Shown here: in pieces, positions 15,745-25,777 of the stretch
Numbering within the stretch: position 1 is the stretch's first letter
How the letters are laid out: every line of letters starts with the position of its first letter
Source: Sphingomonas sp. H160509
GTDB taxonomy: Bacteria > Pseudomonadota > Alphaproteobacteria > Sphingomonadales > Sphingomonadaceae
NCBI RefSeq assembly: GCF_024124765.2
Contig: NZ_JAMXSR020000002.1
Span: 1,201,001 to 1,265,000 of the forward strand
Length of the DNA stretch: 64,000 nt
Direction of reading: 5' to 3'
Program-made: the position numbers and the translations under genes
Notes under the pieces: model-generated
Seen by the model: only the letters and a program-made list of their open reading frames with translations
Told to the model about the DNA's origin: nothing
Database searches by the model: none

Positions 15745-16859
15745 CTAGATCTGGCCGACGAAGACCACGCCGGGCACCGGCAGCGTCTGTCCGGTTGCGG
15801 TCAGTCGGCCATCGGGTTCGATCCTGAAGATCGCCAGCGTGCCTGATCGCTCGTTGCCGACGAGGACACTGCGCTGCGCTTCGAGAACCAGCAGGAAACG
15901 CGGCCACGTGCCGCCGCTGGGGGATATGCTGGAGCAGGCTCGGCACGCCTGACGCATCGAGCGCGAAGACGGCGACGCTGTCATGGCCGCGGTTCGAGAC
16001 GTAGAGCCGCCGCCCGGCCTGGTCGATCGCGATATGCGCGGCCTGCGACGCGCCCCTCGTACCCGCTCGGCAGCGTCGAGACCGTGTGGCGGGTCGCGAA
16101 ACTGCCACCTGCGCGCGCGTCGAGCATGATGACCGTATTGGACAGTTCGCATACCACGTAGGCGAGCGGGCGGCGGGGATGGTGGACGAGATGGCGCGGC
16201 CCCGCGCCCGGCGGCGCACGCCATGCCGCGACTGGCTCGGCCAGTGAACGCGCACGTGAGCCGAAGCGATAGGCGAAGATAGTGTCCGTCCCCAGGTCGA
16301 CCGAATGCAGCCAGCGGCGATCCGGGCTGAAGCCGACCCAGTGCGCATGCGATGCCTCCTGCCGGGCCGTGTTCGGGCCATGCCCCGTATGGCGAAACAC
16401 GACTGGCTCGCCTGGCACGCCGGTGCGCGGGTCGAGGCGGTGGAACGCCACGCTGCCGCTCGAATAATTGGCGACCGCGAGGCAGGCACTGGCGCGGTCG
16501 ATCGCGACGTAACACGGATCGGCGCCTGCCGTGGGGGCGTTGCCGCGGTGCGACCAGTCCGGCGCGTAGGCAGCGATCTTGCCCGCCGCCTTCTCGCGGA
16601 CGAAGTAATACGCACCGCCCGGGCCGCCGCCGACGCCGAACGAGGCGTCGTCGATCACCGATATTGGCGCACCGACTTGCCATGTGTCGCGATCCGGGTC
16701 GAACGAGATCGGATACACGCCCTTGCCGCCTTCGCGCGCGTAGGTGCCGGCGATCAACCGTACCCGCCGCTTGCCGCCACCGGCCGCGGCCGCCGGGAAG
16801 GCGATCGTGGCCGCCATCGCGGTCAGGGCCGACCGTCGTGTCGTGGTCCAGTCGGTCAT
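15745..16859 (-). CDS. Secreted lactonase of the 6-phosphogluconolactonase (YbhE) propeller family
   Basis: Restored length 370 residues. Seven-bladed propeller lactonase family. The N-terminus TTRRSALTAMAATIAFPAAA looks like a Tat-type or simple export signal. Family features include LIAGTYAREGGKGVY, a GPRHLVHHP block (the G-P-R-H motif common to this family) and LYVSNRGHDSVAVF. Two frame breaks (C4 at 16053-16056, G5 at 15919-15923) each need one base removed, giving 1113 bases. Probably hydrolyses a sugar lactone. Convergent with the esterase, only 15 bases away. Confidence 0.85.
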
Positions 16860-16926
16860 GCCCGTTCCTTTGCAGCTATCGGCGGGTGTCATGCGTCAGC
16901 GGTGCCGCCGAGGCAACGAACGCCGC

Positions 16927-19900
16927 TCAGGTTTCGACAGCGTAGAGCGCGTGGTGCGTCAGGATGAACAGCGTCCGCCCATTCGCACCGCCGAAGATCA
17001 GTTGCAACGGCCGCTCGGGCACGTCGATCCGTCCGGACTCGCGTCCATCCGCGTCGTGGACGAACACCTGGCCGTTGGCGAGATAGACGCGGCCGTCCGG
17101 CCCGACCGCGACGCTCTCACCGCCGCGATTGGCGAACGGCTTCAGATCGGTGACACTGCCGCCGGCGCCGACCAGCCCGCTATAGGTCCTGGCTTCGGAT
17201 CCGTTGCTGACGAACACGCGTTCGCCGAGCTTGGCCTTCACGAAGCCGTAGGTGTCGAGTGCGTCCGAGAAGCGCCAGCCGAGGTGGTTGGGCGGCCCCT
17301 GCTGGACAGTGCGATACGCGGGCAGGACCAGCGAGCCGTCGGGCGAGACATATTCGCGGGGTTTGGGCACGGCCATGTCGCGCGCGAACATCTCGCCGAG
17401 CGTCGTGAACTGGTAGGTCGTCGGATTGATCTGATCCTTGAACTCGCCGTTCACCCAGAAATTGCCGGGTAGCGCGACGCGCGCATCGCGGTGCGGAGTG
17501 ACCGGCGTCGGGGGGATCACAGCGATGCTATCGGGATCACCGGGCTTGATGCTGTAGACCGTCCCTGCCGCGCCATCGGACGACAGCACCATGAGGTTAC
17601 CCGAACGATCGACCGCGAGATTGACCGGATCAACGGGCGCGTCGGCGGCGACCGACAGCCCCTCGCTCGCCGTCCAGCCATAGATGCGGTGTGTATTATG
17701 CTCGACGAAGTAGAGCTTGCCCTTCGCATCCACCGCCGCGCCGGCGATCGAGTAGAACCCGTCTTCCAGCTTGCGAACGGCCGGACCAGTGGTCGTCGCG
17801 ACCGGCGTGGCACCGCGCTTCACGTCCAGCACCGCGAACTCGCGTTCGCGCACCTCCAGCCCAGAGGTCATGTCCTGGATCGCGTTCTCGTACGGGAACT
17901 TGCTCGCACGCAGGTCCGTGCCGCAGCCCTCCGCATCGCAGAACGCCAGCCCGCTCTCGCCGTTCACATGCACGTTGCGGAAGCGGATATCGTCAGAATT
18001 GTAGATCCGTACCGCCGATGGCGCCGGTTGGAGCGACCGCGTCACGCGATAGGCGTGATAGTTCGCGAACAGGATGTTGCTCGAATTGCGGACATCGAGA
18101 GACAGCGAGTTGCGGCTCTCGCCCGCCTCTTCCTCGGTTTGCGGTGCGAGGAACTCCCAGTTCTTGACGCCGTCGAGGACGATCTCGGCGCGCGCGTGAT
18201 GCTCGGCGGACATCTCGTACACATGGCCCGGCGTGCTGGTGTTCGAGACATGGAGGCCGGCGGCGGCGAAGGTGTTGGGCGTCCACAGATTGTTGAACGT
18301 GCCGCCGCCGCCATCGGTTACCGAGAGGCTCGCATATTGCCCGTCCCAGCGCTTGCGCGGGATCGGCGTCGCCGGTGTGGTCGGCGTTGTACGGATCGAT
18401 CCGACTGCCATCGGCGCGGCTGGTACCATGACCGCCGTGGAAGCGGACGTCGTCGACCAGCGAGTCCGCGCCCGCCTTCCACAGCAACGCGGTCGCCCGC
18501 GGGTTGATGCCGCCGGTGGTCAGGCCGATGCCGGAGACGATCGCGGTGCCACCCTTCGCGCTTTCGATCAGGCCCTTGGCCGGGCCGATGCCGCGAAAGG
18601 CAGGCGTGTCGTCGGCGAGCACGATCTGGGTCATGTCCGGGTGCAGGCCGATCAGCACCGTGTCGGGTCGAAGCTGGAGCGTACCCGACACGCGGTAGAA
18701 GCCGGTCGGGAAGAAGACCACGCGGTGCGTATCGATCGCGCGCTGGATCGCCGCGGTATCGTCAGTCGCGTCGTCGCCCTTTGCGCCCGCGCTCCGCACG
18801 TCGAACCACTGCGCGACAGGCGGCAGCGAGCGGATCGCGGGCGGTATCCGCTTCGGCATTGTCGGGATCGTCGCGGCATCGACGCGCGTCTCGTACTTGC
18901 CCGTCGCGCCGAGCCCCGGCAGCGTCAGGCCATAGGTGAACGCTTTTATGCGGTATCGCGCGCCCTGCCCGGCCACGGTCTTCCCGCTGTCACGGAACCG
19001 CGCGAAGATCGGCACGGCGCTGGCCGTGGCGTCCTGGAAGCCTATCTGCGTGTAGACATTGTCCTCGTTGCTGATGACGACGGCGGCGTCCGAGACGTTC
19101 TCGAACCGCACGTCGCGGCCCCATAGCCAGTCGCCATAGCCGCGGTCGATCTCGATCCCGACGGGGACGTTGCGGATGCTGGTGTTGACGAGTGTCAGCC
19201 CCGCCTCGTGCTCGCGGATCGCGGCGTCGCGCTGGCCCTCGAACGACGAATCCAGCAGCGTGTACTGCCATGCGGGCGAGGTCTTTTCGCTGAGGATGCC
19301 GTAGCGTCCGCCGAAGAAGCGCAGGTCCTGCCCGACATTGCCGACCTGGTAGATACCGGCCAACCCGGAGCCGATGTGGAAGTCGACATGGCTGAGATAC
19401 GCGTGCTGCGCCAGGTGGAACCGCACCGCGGTCGCCGCGGGATTGCCGTCGCCGATCTCGAAATCGACGTTGCTGAGCGCGGAGTAGAACGTCCCCGAAT
19501 TGGCGTCGGCGATGGTGGCGTCGAACGGTACGCTGGTCGGCGGTGGCACCGGCACCTTTGGCGGTGCGGCGCGAGTGTCGGCGCGCGAACCGGTGAAGAA
19601 CAGCATGTTCGCCACGCCGGTTTGGAACCCAGGGGTTGCCGCGCCGAGCGTGATGACTGGGCGCGTCTTGCCCGTGCCGAACACGCGCACGCCGGGCCAA
19701 ACGAAGATCGTCCGCGAGATACGATAGCGGCCGGCGGGCAGGAAGACGATGCCCTCGCCGCCTTTCGCGCTCGCCGCGCTGTCGATCGCGGCCTGGATCG
19801 CGGCGGTATCGTCGGTCCGGCCGTCACCACGGCCCCGAACCGTCACCGCGCGTGGATCTGCCGGTGCGGTGAGAAATGCCGATTGAGACGGAGAGGCCGA

Positions 19901-19964
19901 ACGGGGGGGCTGCAAACGCTGGAACGGTCGTCCCGAGAAGCGCGATCGCTAGTGTCAGTTTCAC
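16927..19964 (-). CDS. Large exported pectate-lyase-like (parallel beta-helix) protein with C-terminal propeller
   Basis: Restored length 1011 residues. GTG start with signal VKLTLAIALLGTTVPAFA. Two successive Pectate_lyase_3/GH55-like segments begin with GDGRTDDTAAIQAAIDSA (~residue 50) and KGDDATDDTAAIQRAID (~residue 385), each followed by F-x-P-x-G-x-Y-R. The last ~350 residues resemble an NHL/gluconolactonase-like beta-propeller (DGFYSIAGAAVDAKGKLYF, SVAVGPDGRVYLANG). Two frame breaks (G7 at 19903-19909; GGG at 18359-18361) each carry one extra base. Likely a periplasmic or surface polysaccharide-binding/degrading protein; substrate unknown. Confidence 0.75.
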
Positions 19965-20098
19965 AGGCTCACCCGAGATTGTTGTGGGACGCGCCGGACG
20001 ATGTCCGCCAGTCTGCACCGCAGGTAGTGGCGCATGCGACCATAGGCGATCACGACCAAGGTCGTAGTAGCCGATCCCGCACGCACGGACGATAGACG

Positions 20099-20722
20099 GT
20101 GACGAACCGACCGCGCGCAGCTTATGGAGAGCCAGTGCCTCCTTCCTCCGAAACGATCCCCAATCCGGCCGACGCGCTACCCTATGCCATCATCGTGATG
20201 GGCGTCAGCGGCAGCGGCAAGTCCACGCTGGGTGCCGAACTTGCGCGCCGTCTGCGCTGCGATTTCCTCGAAGGCGATGCCTTTCACAGTGCCGACAGCA
20301 TCGCGAAGATGCGATCGGGGCAGCCGCTCGACGACCAGGATCGCTGGCCCTGGCTCGACCGGATCGCAGCCGGATTGCAAGATGCCGCCCGGACGGATGG
20401 TACTGCGGTCGCGGCGTGTTCGGCGTTGAAGCGGGCTTATCGCGATCGACTAGCCCACGCCGTCGGCATGCCGTTGCTGTTCGTGTTCCTCGATACGAAA
20501 GACAGCGGCGAACTCGCTCGACGGCTGGTCCACCGTGCGGACCATTACATGCCCGCCAGCCTGCTCGCGAGCCAGCTCGATACGTTGGAAGCACTCGGTC
20601 TCGACGAGCGCGCCGTCACGCTCGATGCGGAGGACGCGCCCGATCGGCTTTGCGCCGAAGCGCTTGCGTGGATCGGACGCGAGATGTCCGGCGCGGCTGA
20701 GAACGCACGACGAAGGTCGTAA
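20099..20722 (+). CDS. gntK: Gluconokinase
   Basis: About 207 residues if started at GTG 20099; a start a little further in is possible. P-loop GVSGSGKST. Typical gluconokinase blocks follow: FLEGDAFHSADSIAKMRSGQ, LDDQDRWPWLDRIA, ACSALKRAYRDRL, and RADHYMPASLLASQLDTLE. Phosphorylates gluconate to 6-phosphogluconate. Divergent from the large beta-helix gene. With the lactonase, esterase and dehydrogenase nearby it suggests a sugar-acid utilisation cluster. Confidence 0.93.
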   Translation: MTNRPRAAYGEPVPPSSETIPNPADALPYAIIVMGVSGSGKSTLGAELARRLRCDFLEGDAFHSADSIAKMRSGQPLDDQDRWPWLDRIAAGLQDAARTDGTAVAACSALKRAYRDRLAHAVGMPLLFVFLDTKDSGELARRLVHRADHYMPASLLASQLDTLEALGLDERAVTLDAEDAPDRLCAEALAWIGREMSGAAENARRRS

Positions 20723-20792
20723 TAGCCAAGCCGGCCGACAAGGCCGACACTCGATAGCAGTACTCGCGCAGGAGTGCGGTCGAGGGTCGTTG

Positions 20793-21678
20793 ATGTCGCT
20801 ACGCGTTGCTTTCGCCCTCATGCTAGTTGCAGCGCCCGCCGCTGCACAGCAGGCCCCCGTCGTGGCGCTCTGGCCGAACGGCGCGCCCGGATCGGAAGCG
20901 CGCCGGACCGAGGCCGAGACGGTCAAGGACAGCTATGTCAGCAACGTCCACAACCCGACACTGACGATCCACCGCCCCGCCCCGAGCCATGCCAACGGTG
21001 CCGCGGTGATCATCGCGCCCGGTGGCGGCCACCGCATGCTGGTGTGGATCAACGAGGGCGAGGTGCCCGCGAAGGCGCTTAACCGCTACGGCGTCACGAC
21101 GTTCGTCCTGAAATACCGCCTCGCGCGCGATGTCGGCTCATCGTACGATATCGAACGCGACGCGGCAGCCGATCTGCGGCGTGCGGTCCGGTGGGTCCGC
21201 GCGCATGCGAGCGACTACGCGATCGATCCTGCCCGGATCGGCGTGATGGGCTTTTCGGCAGGCGGCGAACTCGTATCACTCGTCGCCGACAACCCTGCGC
21301 CGGCACAAACGCCGACGGACTCGGTCGACCGGGTGAGTGCGCGGCCGGACTTCCAGGTGCTCGTCTATCCGGGGCCGCTTGGCACGCCGGCCAAGGCCGT
21401 CGTAAACGCGCCGCCGGCATTCCTTGTCGCGGGGTCGCTCGACCAGTGCTGCGCGACATCGGCGATGACGCTGTATTCCGCAGCTCCGCGCGGCGGGCGT
21501 TTCGGCGGAGTTGCATCTGTACGCGGACACCGATCATGCGTTCAATCTCGGCACGCGGTCGGAGCGCATCTCGATCCAGCACTGGCCCGATCGACTGGCG
21601 GACTGGCTCGCCGATGGCGGCTGGCTCATTCCGCGCGGATCGGCAAAGATGCTTCCAGTTTCTCGAAAGGAACCCTGA
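20793..21678 (+). CDS. Exported alpha/beta hydrolase, acetyl-xylan/pectin acetylesterase-like
   Basis: Restored length 294 residues. Signal peptide MSLRVAFALMLVAAPAAAQ. Core motifs: VIIAPGGGHRML (oxyanion), VMGFSAGGELVS (nucleophile Ser in G-x-S-x-G), and an acidic-His end DTDHAFN after the break. A one-base insertion near 21477-21486 separates the last ~70 residues; removing it restores 885 bases ending TGA 21676-21678, which overlaps the next ATG. Family members remove acetyl groups from plant polysaccharides or oligosaccharides. Confidence 0.82.
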
Positions 21679-22775
21679 TGGAATTCGGCAGGCGTGATCT
21701 CCTGGTCGCCGCGGCAACGCTGGCCGCCACATCGAGCGGCATGGCGCGTGCGGCCCCCGATCGGAAGCTTGGCTATGCGATCGTCGGACTCGGATATTAC
21801 GGGTTGCAGACGATCATGCCGCAGTTCGTCAATTGCGAGCATTCGCGCGTAACTGCGCTGGTTAGCGGAGACCGGACCAAGGCGCTCGCGACCGCGGCGA
21901 AATACGGCGTGCCCGAGCGGTCGATCTATACCTACGCCGATTTCGACCGCATCCGCGACAATCCGGACGTCGACATCGTCTATGTCTGCCTGCCCAATTC
22001 GATGCATGCCGAATACACCATTCGCGCGGCGAAGGCCGGCAAGCACGTCATGTGCGAGAAGCCGATGGCGATCTCGGTCGACGAATGCGAGGCGATGATC
22101 CGGGCGTGCAAGACCGCGGGCAAGAAGCTGATGATCGGCTATCGCTGCCATTTCGAGCCGTTCAACCTGGAAGCGATGCGGCTCGCCAAATCGGGTGCGG
22201 CGGGCAAAATCCGCTACGTCCGTTCGGAGCATGGTTTCGTCCAGGGCGACCCGAACAAGTGGCGACTGAAGCGCGCACTGTCGGGCGGCGGGTCGCTGAT
22301 GGACATGGGCATCTACAGCCTGCAGGCGGCGCGCTACATGACCGGCGAGGAGCCGATCGCGGTCACCGCGCGCGAATCCACCGATCGCCGCGATCCGCGT
22401 TTTCGCGAGGTCGAGGACATGATCGAATGGACGCTCGAATTCCCGTCGGGTGCGATCGCCGGGTGCCAGTCGATGTACAGCGCCAACCAGAACCACGTCC
22501 TGCTGATGGGCGACAAGGGCCGCATCGAGCTGGAGCCGGCGACGCGCTACGACGGCAACAAGATGTGGACCGGCCGTGATGGTCGCGAGAATGCGATCAC
22601 CAGCCCTCCGCCCGGCCCTGGCAAGACGCAGTTCGCGGGGCAGCTCGATCATCTGGCGGAATGTATTCTGGACGGGCGCGAACCGATCGTCTCGGGCGAA
22701 GAGGGCTTGCGCGACATGCGGATCGTCGAGGCAATCTATCGGTCCGTGCGCGAAGGTCGGACGGTGAAGCTGTGA
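21678..22775 (+). CDS. Gfo/Idh/MocA-family oxidoreductase (glucose-fructose oxidoreductase-like)
   Basis: 365 residues. NAD(P)-dependent sugar oxidoreductase. N-terminal export-type leader MEFGRRDLLVAAATLAATSS with a twin-Arg suggests periplasmic localisation, as in glucose-fructose oxidoreductase. Rossmann signature AIVGLGYYGLQTIM, then conserved HVMCEKPMAIS (E-K-P active-site motif) and GGGSLMDMGIYSLQAARY. The frame is intact. Start overlaps the upstream stop (TGATG), and the downstream cupin starts at its stop, so 20793-23266 is one operon. Confidence 0.92.
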   Translation: MEFGRRDLLVAAATLAATSSGMARAAPDRKLGYAIVGLGYYGLQTIMPQFVNCEHSRVTALVSGDRTKALATAAKYGVPERSIYTYADFDRIRDNPDVDIVYVCLPNSMHAEYTIRAAKAGKHVMCEKPMAISVDECEAMIRACKTAGKKLMIGYRCHFEPFNLEAMRLAKSGAAGKIRYVRSEHGFVQGDPNKWRLKRALSGGGSLMDMGIYSLQAARYMTGEEPIAVTARESTDRRDPRFREVEDMIEWTLEFPSGAIAGCQSMYSANQNHVLLMGDKGRIELEPATRYDGNKMWTGRDGRENAITSPPPGPGKTQFAGQLDHLAECILDGREPIVSGEEGLRDMRIVEAIYRSVREGRTVKL

Positions 22776-23266
22776 TGCGGCCGTTGATTGCGGTCGTGCT
22801 AGCTATTGGCGCGACCTCATCCCTGCCCGCACAGACTGCAGGGGATCCGACGAGCTTTGCCGGATCGGCCGACGTGCGCGCGCGGATCGTTGCGCTCGAG
22901 AAGACGATGAAGGCGGGCCAGGGGTTCGCCATGGCGCCGCTGGTGCAGGCGGACGGGACGAGCGCCTCGCTCGAATATTGGAAGGCGCCGGGCAAGCCCG
23001 CGGTGCATCCCGACGAGGCCGAATACGCGACCGTGATGGCGGGATCGGGGACGCTCGTCTCGGGCGGTACGCTGGTCGCGCCGAAGCTGCGCTTTCCGGG
23101 GCTGGTCGAAGGCGATCGGATCGAGGGTGGGACGACGCGGAAGCTTGCGGTCGGCGACGTGTTCCTGATCCCGGCAGGCACGCCGCATTGGTTCGGCATC
23201 GATGGCAAGCTGGTGATGCTTGGGACGAAGATCAGGACGTCAGGTCAGCGGAAACCGAGCCAGTAA
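22775..23266 (+). CDS. Exported cupin-domain protein
   Basis: 163 residues, ATG overlapping the upstream TGA. Signal peptide MRPLIAVVLAIGATSSLPAQ. A single cupin fold is suggested by EAEYATVMAGSGTLVSGG and GDVFLIPAGTPHWFGI (cupin motif 2 with P-x-G-x-x-H). Probably binds a small sugar or aromatic acid; enzyme activity is unknown. The gene overlaps its convergent neighbour by 22 bases. Confidence 0.85.
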   Translation: MRPLIAVVLAIGATSSLPAQTAGDPTSFAGSADVRARIVALEKTMKAGQGFAMAPLVQADGTSASLEYWKAPGKPAVHPDEAEYATVMAGSGTLVSGGTLVAPKLRFPGLVEGDRIEGGTTRKLAVGDVFLIPAGTPHWFGIDGKLVMLGTKIRTSGQRKPSQ

Positions 23267-24195
23267 AGCAAGCCGATATTGACCGCGAGCAACGGTAGCG
23301 CGGTCGGTATCTGCGCGCGGATGACGGCGTTCTTGTCCTTGAGGTCGAGCAACGCGGCGGGGACGAGATTGAAGTTCGCCGCCATCGGCGTCATCAGCGT
23401 GCCGCAGAACCCGCTTAGCATACCGATCGCCGCGACTACCGCGGGGTCGCCGCCATAGTGGCGCACGAGCAACGGGATGCCGATCGCGGCCGCCATTACC
23501 GGGAACGCCGCGAACGCGTTGCCCATGATCATCGTGAACAGCGCCATGCCGAGCGTATAGGCGAGCACGGCGCCGATCAGGCTGCCCTCGGGGATCGCGT
23601 GACCGGCCAGACCGCCGACGACGTCGCCGACGCCAGCAAGTGCGAAGACTGCGCCGAGGCTCGCCAGCATCTGCGGGAGCACGGCGGCCCAGCCGATCGC
23701 GTCCATCAGCCTGACACCCTCGGCGAGCGGCGTGGCGATGCGGGGGCGGAACCATAGGTGCATCGCGATCAGTGCGATTAGAACGCCGCAGGTTAGGGCT
23801 ACGAGGGTTGCCTGCTTGGGGTCGACGAGGCTGGGGACGGCGCGGAACAGAACGGTTCCGCCGAGTGCTGCGGCCGGGATGATCAGCGCGGGAAGGAATA
23901 TCCGGTTGCCGAGCCGGGTGGCTTCGGTGCGACGCTCGTAGAGCGCAGTCGTAGCACGCCCGCCGCGGCCCATCGCGCCCGAGCCGGCGATCGTGACGAG
24001 CGCCAAGACGAGAACGCCGTTGCCGACATCACCGAGCTTTCCACCCAGCAGGAAGCTGATCGCCAGCACCGCGTAGAAGGCCGCGTTGCCGAAGCGCTTC
24101 GGGTTGGTGCGGTCAGTTGCGCTCAGGATCGCGAATGCCGCGAACATCAGGCCGGCGATGCCGTAGATGAAGCCGGTGCCGATCATGCCGATCAT
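23245..24195 (-). CDS. DUF979-family membrane protein, transporter subunit
   Basis: About 316 residues with roughly ten hydrophobic segments (for example FIYGIAGLMFAAFAILSA and AFYAVLAISFLLGGKLGDVG). The pattern and pairing with DUF969 match the two-component DUF969/DUF979 permease; some members have been assigned as 5-oxoproline transporters from mutant fitness data. ATG 24195 overlaps the upstream TGA (ATGA), so it is tightly coupled. Late motif GMLSGFCGTLMTPMAANFNL is strongly hydrophobic and conserved in look. Confidence 0.85.
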   Translation of the reverse strand: MIGMIGTGFIYGIAGLMFAAFAILSATDRTNPKRFGNAAFYAVLAISFLLGGKLGDVGNGVLVLALVTIAGSGAMGRGGRATTALYERRTEATRLGNRIFLPALIIPAAALGGTVLFRAVPSLVDPKQATLVALTCGVLIALIAMHLWFRPRIATPLAEGVRLMDAIGWAAVLPQMLASLGAVFALAGVGDVVGGLAGHAIPEGSLIGAVLAYTLGMALFTMIMGNAFAAFPVMAAAIGIPLLVRHYGGDPAVVAAIGMLSGFCGTLMTPMAANFNLVPAALLDLKDKNAVIRAQIPTALPLLAVNIGLLYWLGFR

Positions 24196-24845
24196 CGGCC
24201 GCGCGCCAGTCGGCGGTCGAGCAGCCAGAGGCGGAAGCCGTGAATCAGGAACGCCGCGATCGCGGTCGGGATCGCCCACATCGAGAGGTGGAGCGGCTGG
24301 ATGACGATGCCGTAGCCTTCGAGCACCCCCTTCATCAGCAGGATCGAGCCGATCGCGATGAAGATGTCCTCGCCGAAGAAGAGCCCGATATTGTCGGTTG
24401 CAGCGGCCATTGCGGGGATGCGGTCGCCGCCGGGTGGAAGACCCTGTGCTTCGGCGGCGGCTTCAGCCATCGGTGCTACCAGGGGGCGGACGCTTTGTGC
24501 GGGGCCGGCGATCGAGGTCAGGCCGAGGGCTGCGGAGAGCTGGCGGAACAGCAAATAGCCGATCAGTAGCCGCCCCACCGTCGCACCGCGGAGCTTGCCG
24601 ATCGCGAGCCGGGCGCGTTCCTGGAGACCGTGGCGTTCGAGCATCCCGATCACCGGCAACACGATGTAGATCACGGTAACGTAGCGGTTCTCGTTGAATG
24701 CCTTCCCGAACGCGGCGAGGATCGCGAGCGGGGCTATCCCGGCGGCAAGGCCGGTAATGAGTGCGGAGACCGCGACGACGAGCAGCGGATTGAACCGGAG
24801 CAGGAAGCCCGCGACGATCACCGCGATGCCGCAAAGGACCAGCAT
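24192..24845 (-). CDS. DUF969-family membrane protein, transporter subunit
   Basis: 217 residues beginning MLVLCGIAVIVAGFLLRFNP. Several transmembrane stretches are evident (LLVVAVSALITGLAAGIA, YVTVIYIVLPVIGML). The charged block ERHGLQERARLAIGKLRGAT and the ATDNIGLFFGEDIFIAIGSI region are as expected for the family. It is paired and overlapping with DUF979; the two are presumed to form one solute permease in the inner membrane. Substrate here unknown; 5-oxoproline is one possibility by family analogy. Confidence 0.85.
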   Translation of the reverse strand: MLVLCGIAVIVAGFLLRFNPLLVVAVSALITGLAAGIAPLAILAAFGKAFNENRYVTVIYIVLPVIGMLERHGLQERARLAIGKLRGATVGRLLIGYLLFRQLSAALGLTSIAGPAQSVRPLVAPMAEAAAEAQGLPPGGDRIPAMAAATDNIGLFFGEDIFIAIGSILLMKGVLEGYGIVIQPLHLSMWAIPTAIAAFLIHGFRLWLLDRRLARGR

Positions 24846-24850
24846 GCCGT

Positions 24851-25777
24851 CTAGCGTGCCTGCTTGGCGAGATCGGCGTCGAACGCGACCTTGGCCTTCG
24901 CGACGATCTTCGGGAACAACGTCGGATCGACGAAGGCGGTCGTGTCGCCGGCTTGGCGACGTTTGCCCTTGGCGATGACGTCGGCGAGTTCGGGGTGCGA
25001 TGGCAGGACGATGTCGGCGTTCAACGTGCCGAGCATGGCGATGCTGCGGCGGTAGTCGGCGACGATGCCGGGATAGGCGCGGTTGCCGATCAGGCGGTTG
25101 CCCGCGACGCTTACGCTGCACGGGAACACGACGTCGAGCGGGCGCGGCTTGGCAGGGATTTGCATCGTCCAGGTCGTGCAGCCGGGCGTGTGGCCTGGTG
25201 TCGCGCGGGCCGTCAGCGTGACGTTGCCGAGCGTTACCTTGTCGCCGTCACGTACGCCGCGGTCGACATGGACCGGCGGGAAACGGATGACGCCGTAGCT
25301 GGTCTCGCCCGGTGGCACGCCGGTTTCAAGCGCGCGGACATCGCGAGCGCCGGCGACTACGCGAGCGCCGGTCGCACGCTTCAGCGCGGCAACGCCGGCG
25401 GCGTGATCGAAGTGTGCGTGCGTGACGAGGATAAGCTTTACGTCGCGGGGACGGACTCCGGCGTTGGCGATGTTGCGTTCGATCATGCCCGCATTCTCTG
25501 CGAGCGTACCGTCGATCAGGATCGCGCCGGCGCTGGTCTTGATGAGGTAGGCGGCGATACCTCCGCTGCCGACATAGGTGATCGGGCCGGCGATCGGGAA
25601 AGGCGCTTGCGGGCGAGTCCATGCGGGCGGATCAGCCGCGCCCAGCAGGAGCGGAGCGGTAGCCGCGATCGCCACTGCGCTGACCAGTGGTTTGGTGCGA
25701 CGTAGCGATCCTCCCCCGCAAGGGGGAGGTGGCAGGCGTAGCCTGACGGAGGGGGCGGTCAGCGGTAACCTCTGCAT
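24851..25777 (-). CDS. Subclass B3-like metallo-beta-lactamase-fold hydrolase, exported
   Basis: Zinc-binding motif VTHAHFDHAAG (H-x-H-x-D-H), then PGHTPGCTTW and PSHPEL complete the ligand set and match subclass B3 wording. The signal-like segment PLVSAVAIAATAPLLLGA lies at residues ~30-47 of the open frame. The preceding ~25 residues are encoded by a dispersed hairpin repeat, so the true start is uncertain and probably lies nearer 25700; no good ATG or GTG is obvious there. Could hydrolyse beta-lactams or another lactam/lactone. It lies five bases upstream of the DUF969 gene, so possibly co-transcribed. Confidence 0.85.
   Translation of the reverse strand: MQRLPLTAPSVRLRLPPPPCGGGSLRRTKPLVSAVAIAATAPLLLGAADPPAWTRPQAPFPIAGPITYVGSGGIAAYLIKTSAGAILIDGTLAENAGMIERNIANAGVRPRDVKLILVTHAHFDHAAGVAALKRATGARVVAGARDVRALETGVPPGETSYGVIRFPPVHVDRGVRDGDKVTLGNVTLTARATPGHTPGCTTWTMQIPAKPRPLDVVFPCSVSVAGNRLIGNRAYPGIVADYRRSIAMLGTLNADIVLPSHPELADVIAKGKRRQAGDTTAFVDPTLFPKIVAKAKVAFDADLAKQAR

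Noticed and set aside
20535..22775. A single 746-residue fusion of hydrolase and Gfo/Idh/MocA enzyme
   Set aside because: The in-phase reading arises from one extra base near 21480; the real hydrolase ends at 21678, overlapping the separate ATG of the oxidoreductase.
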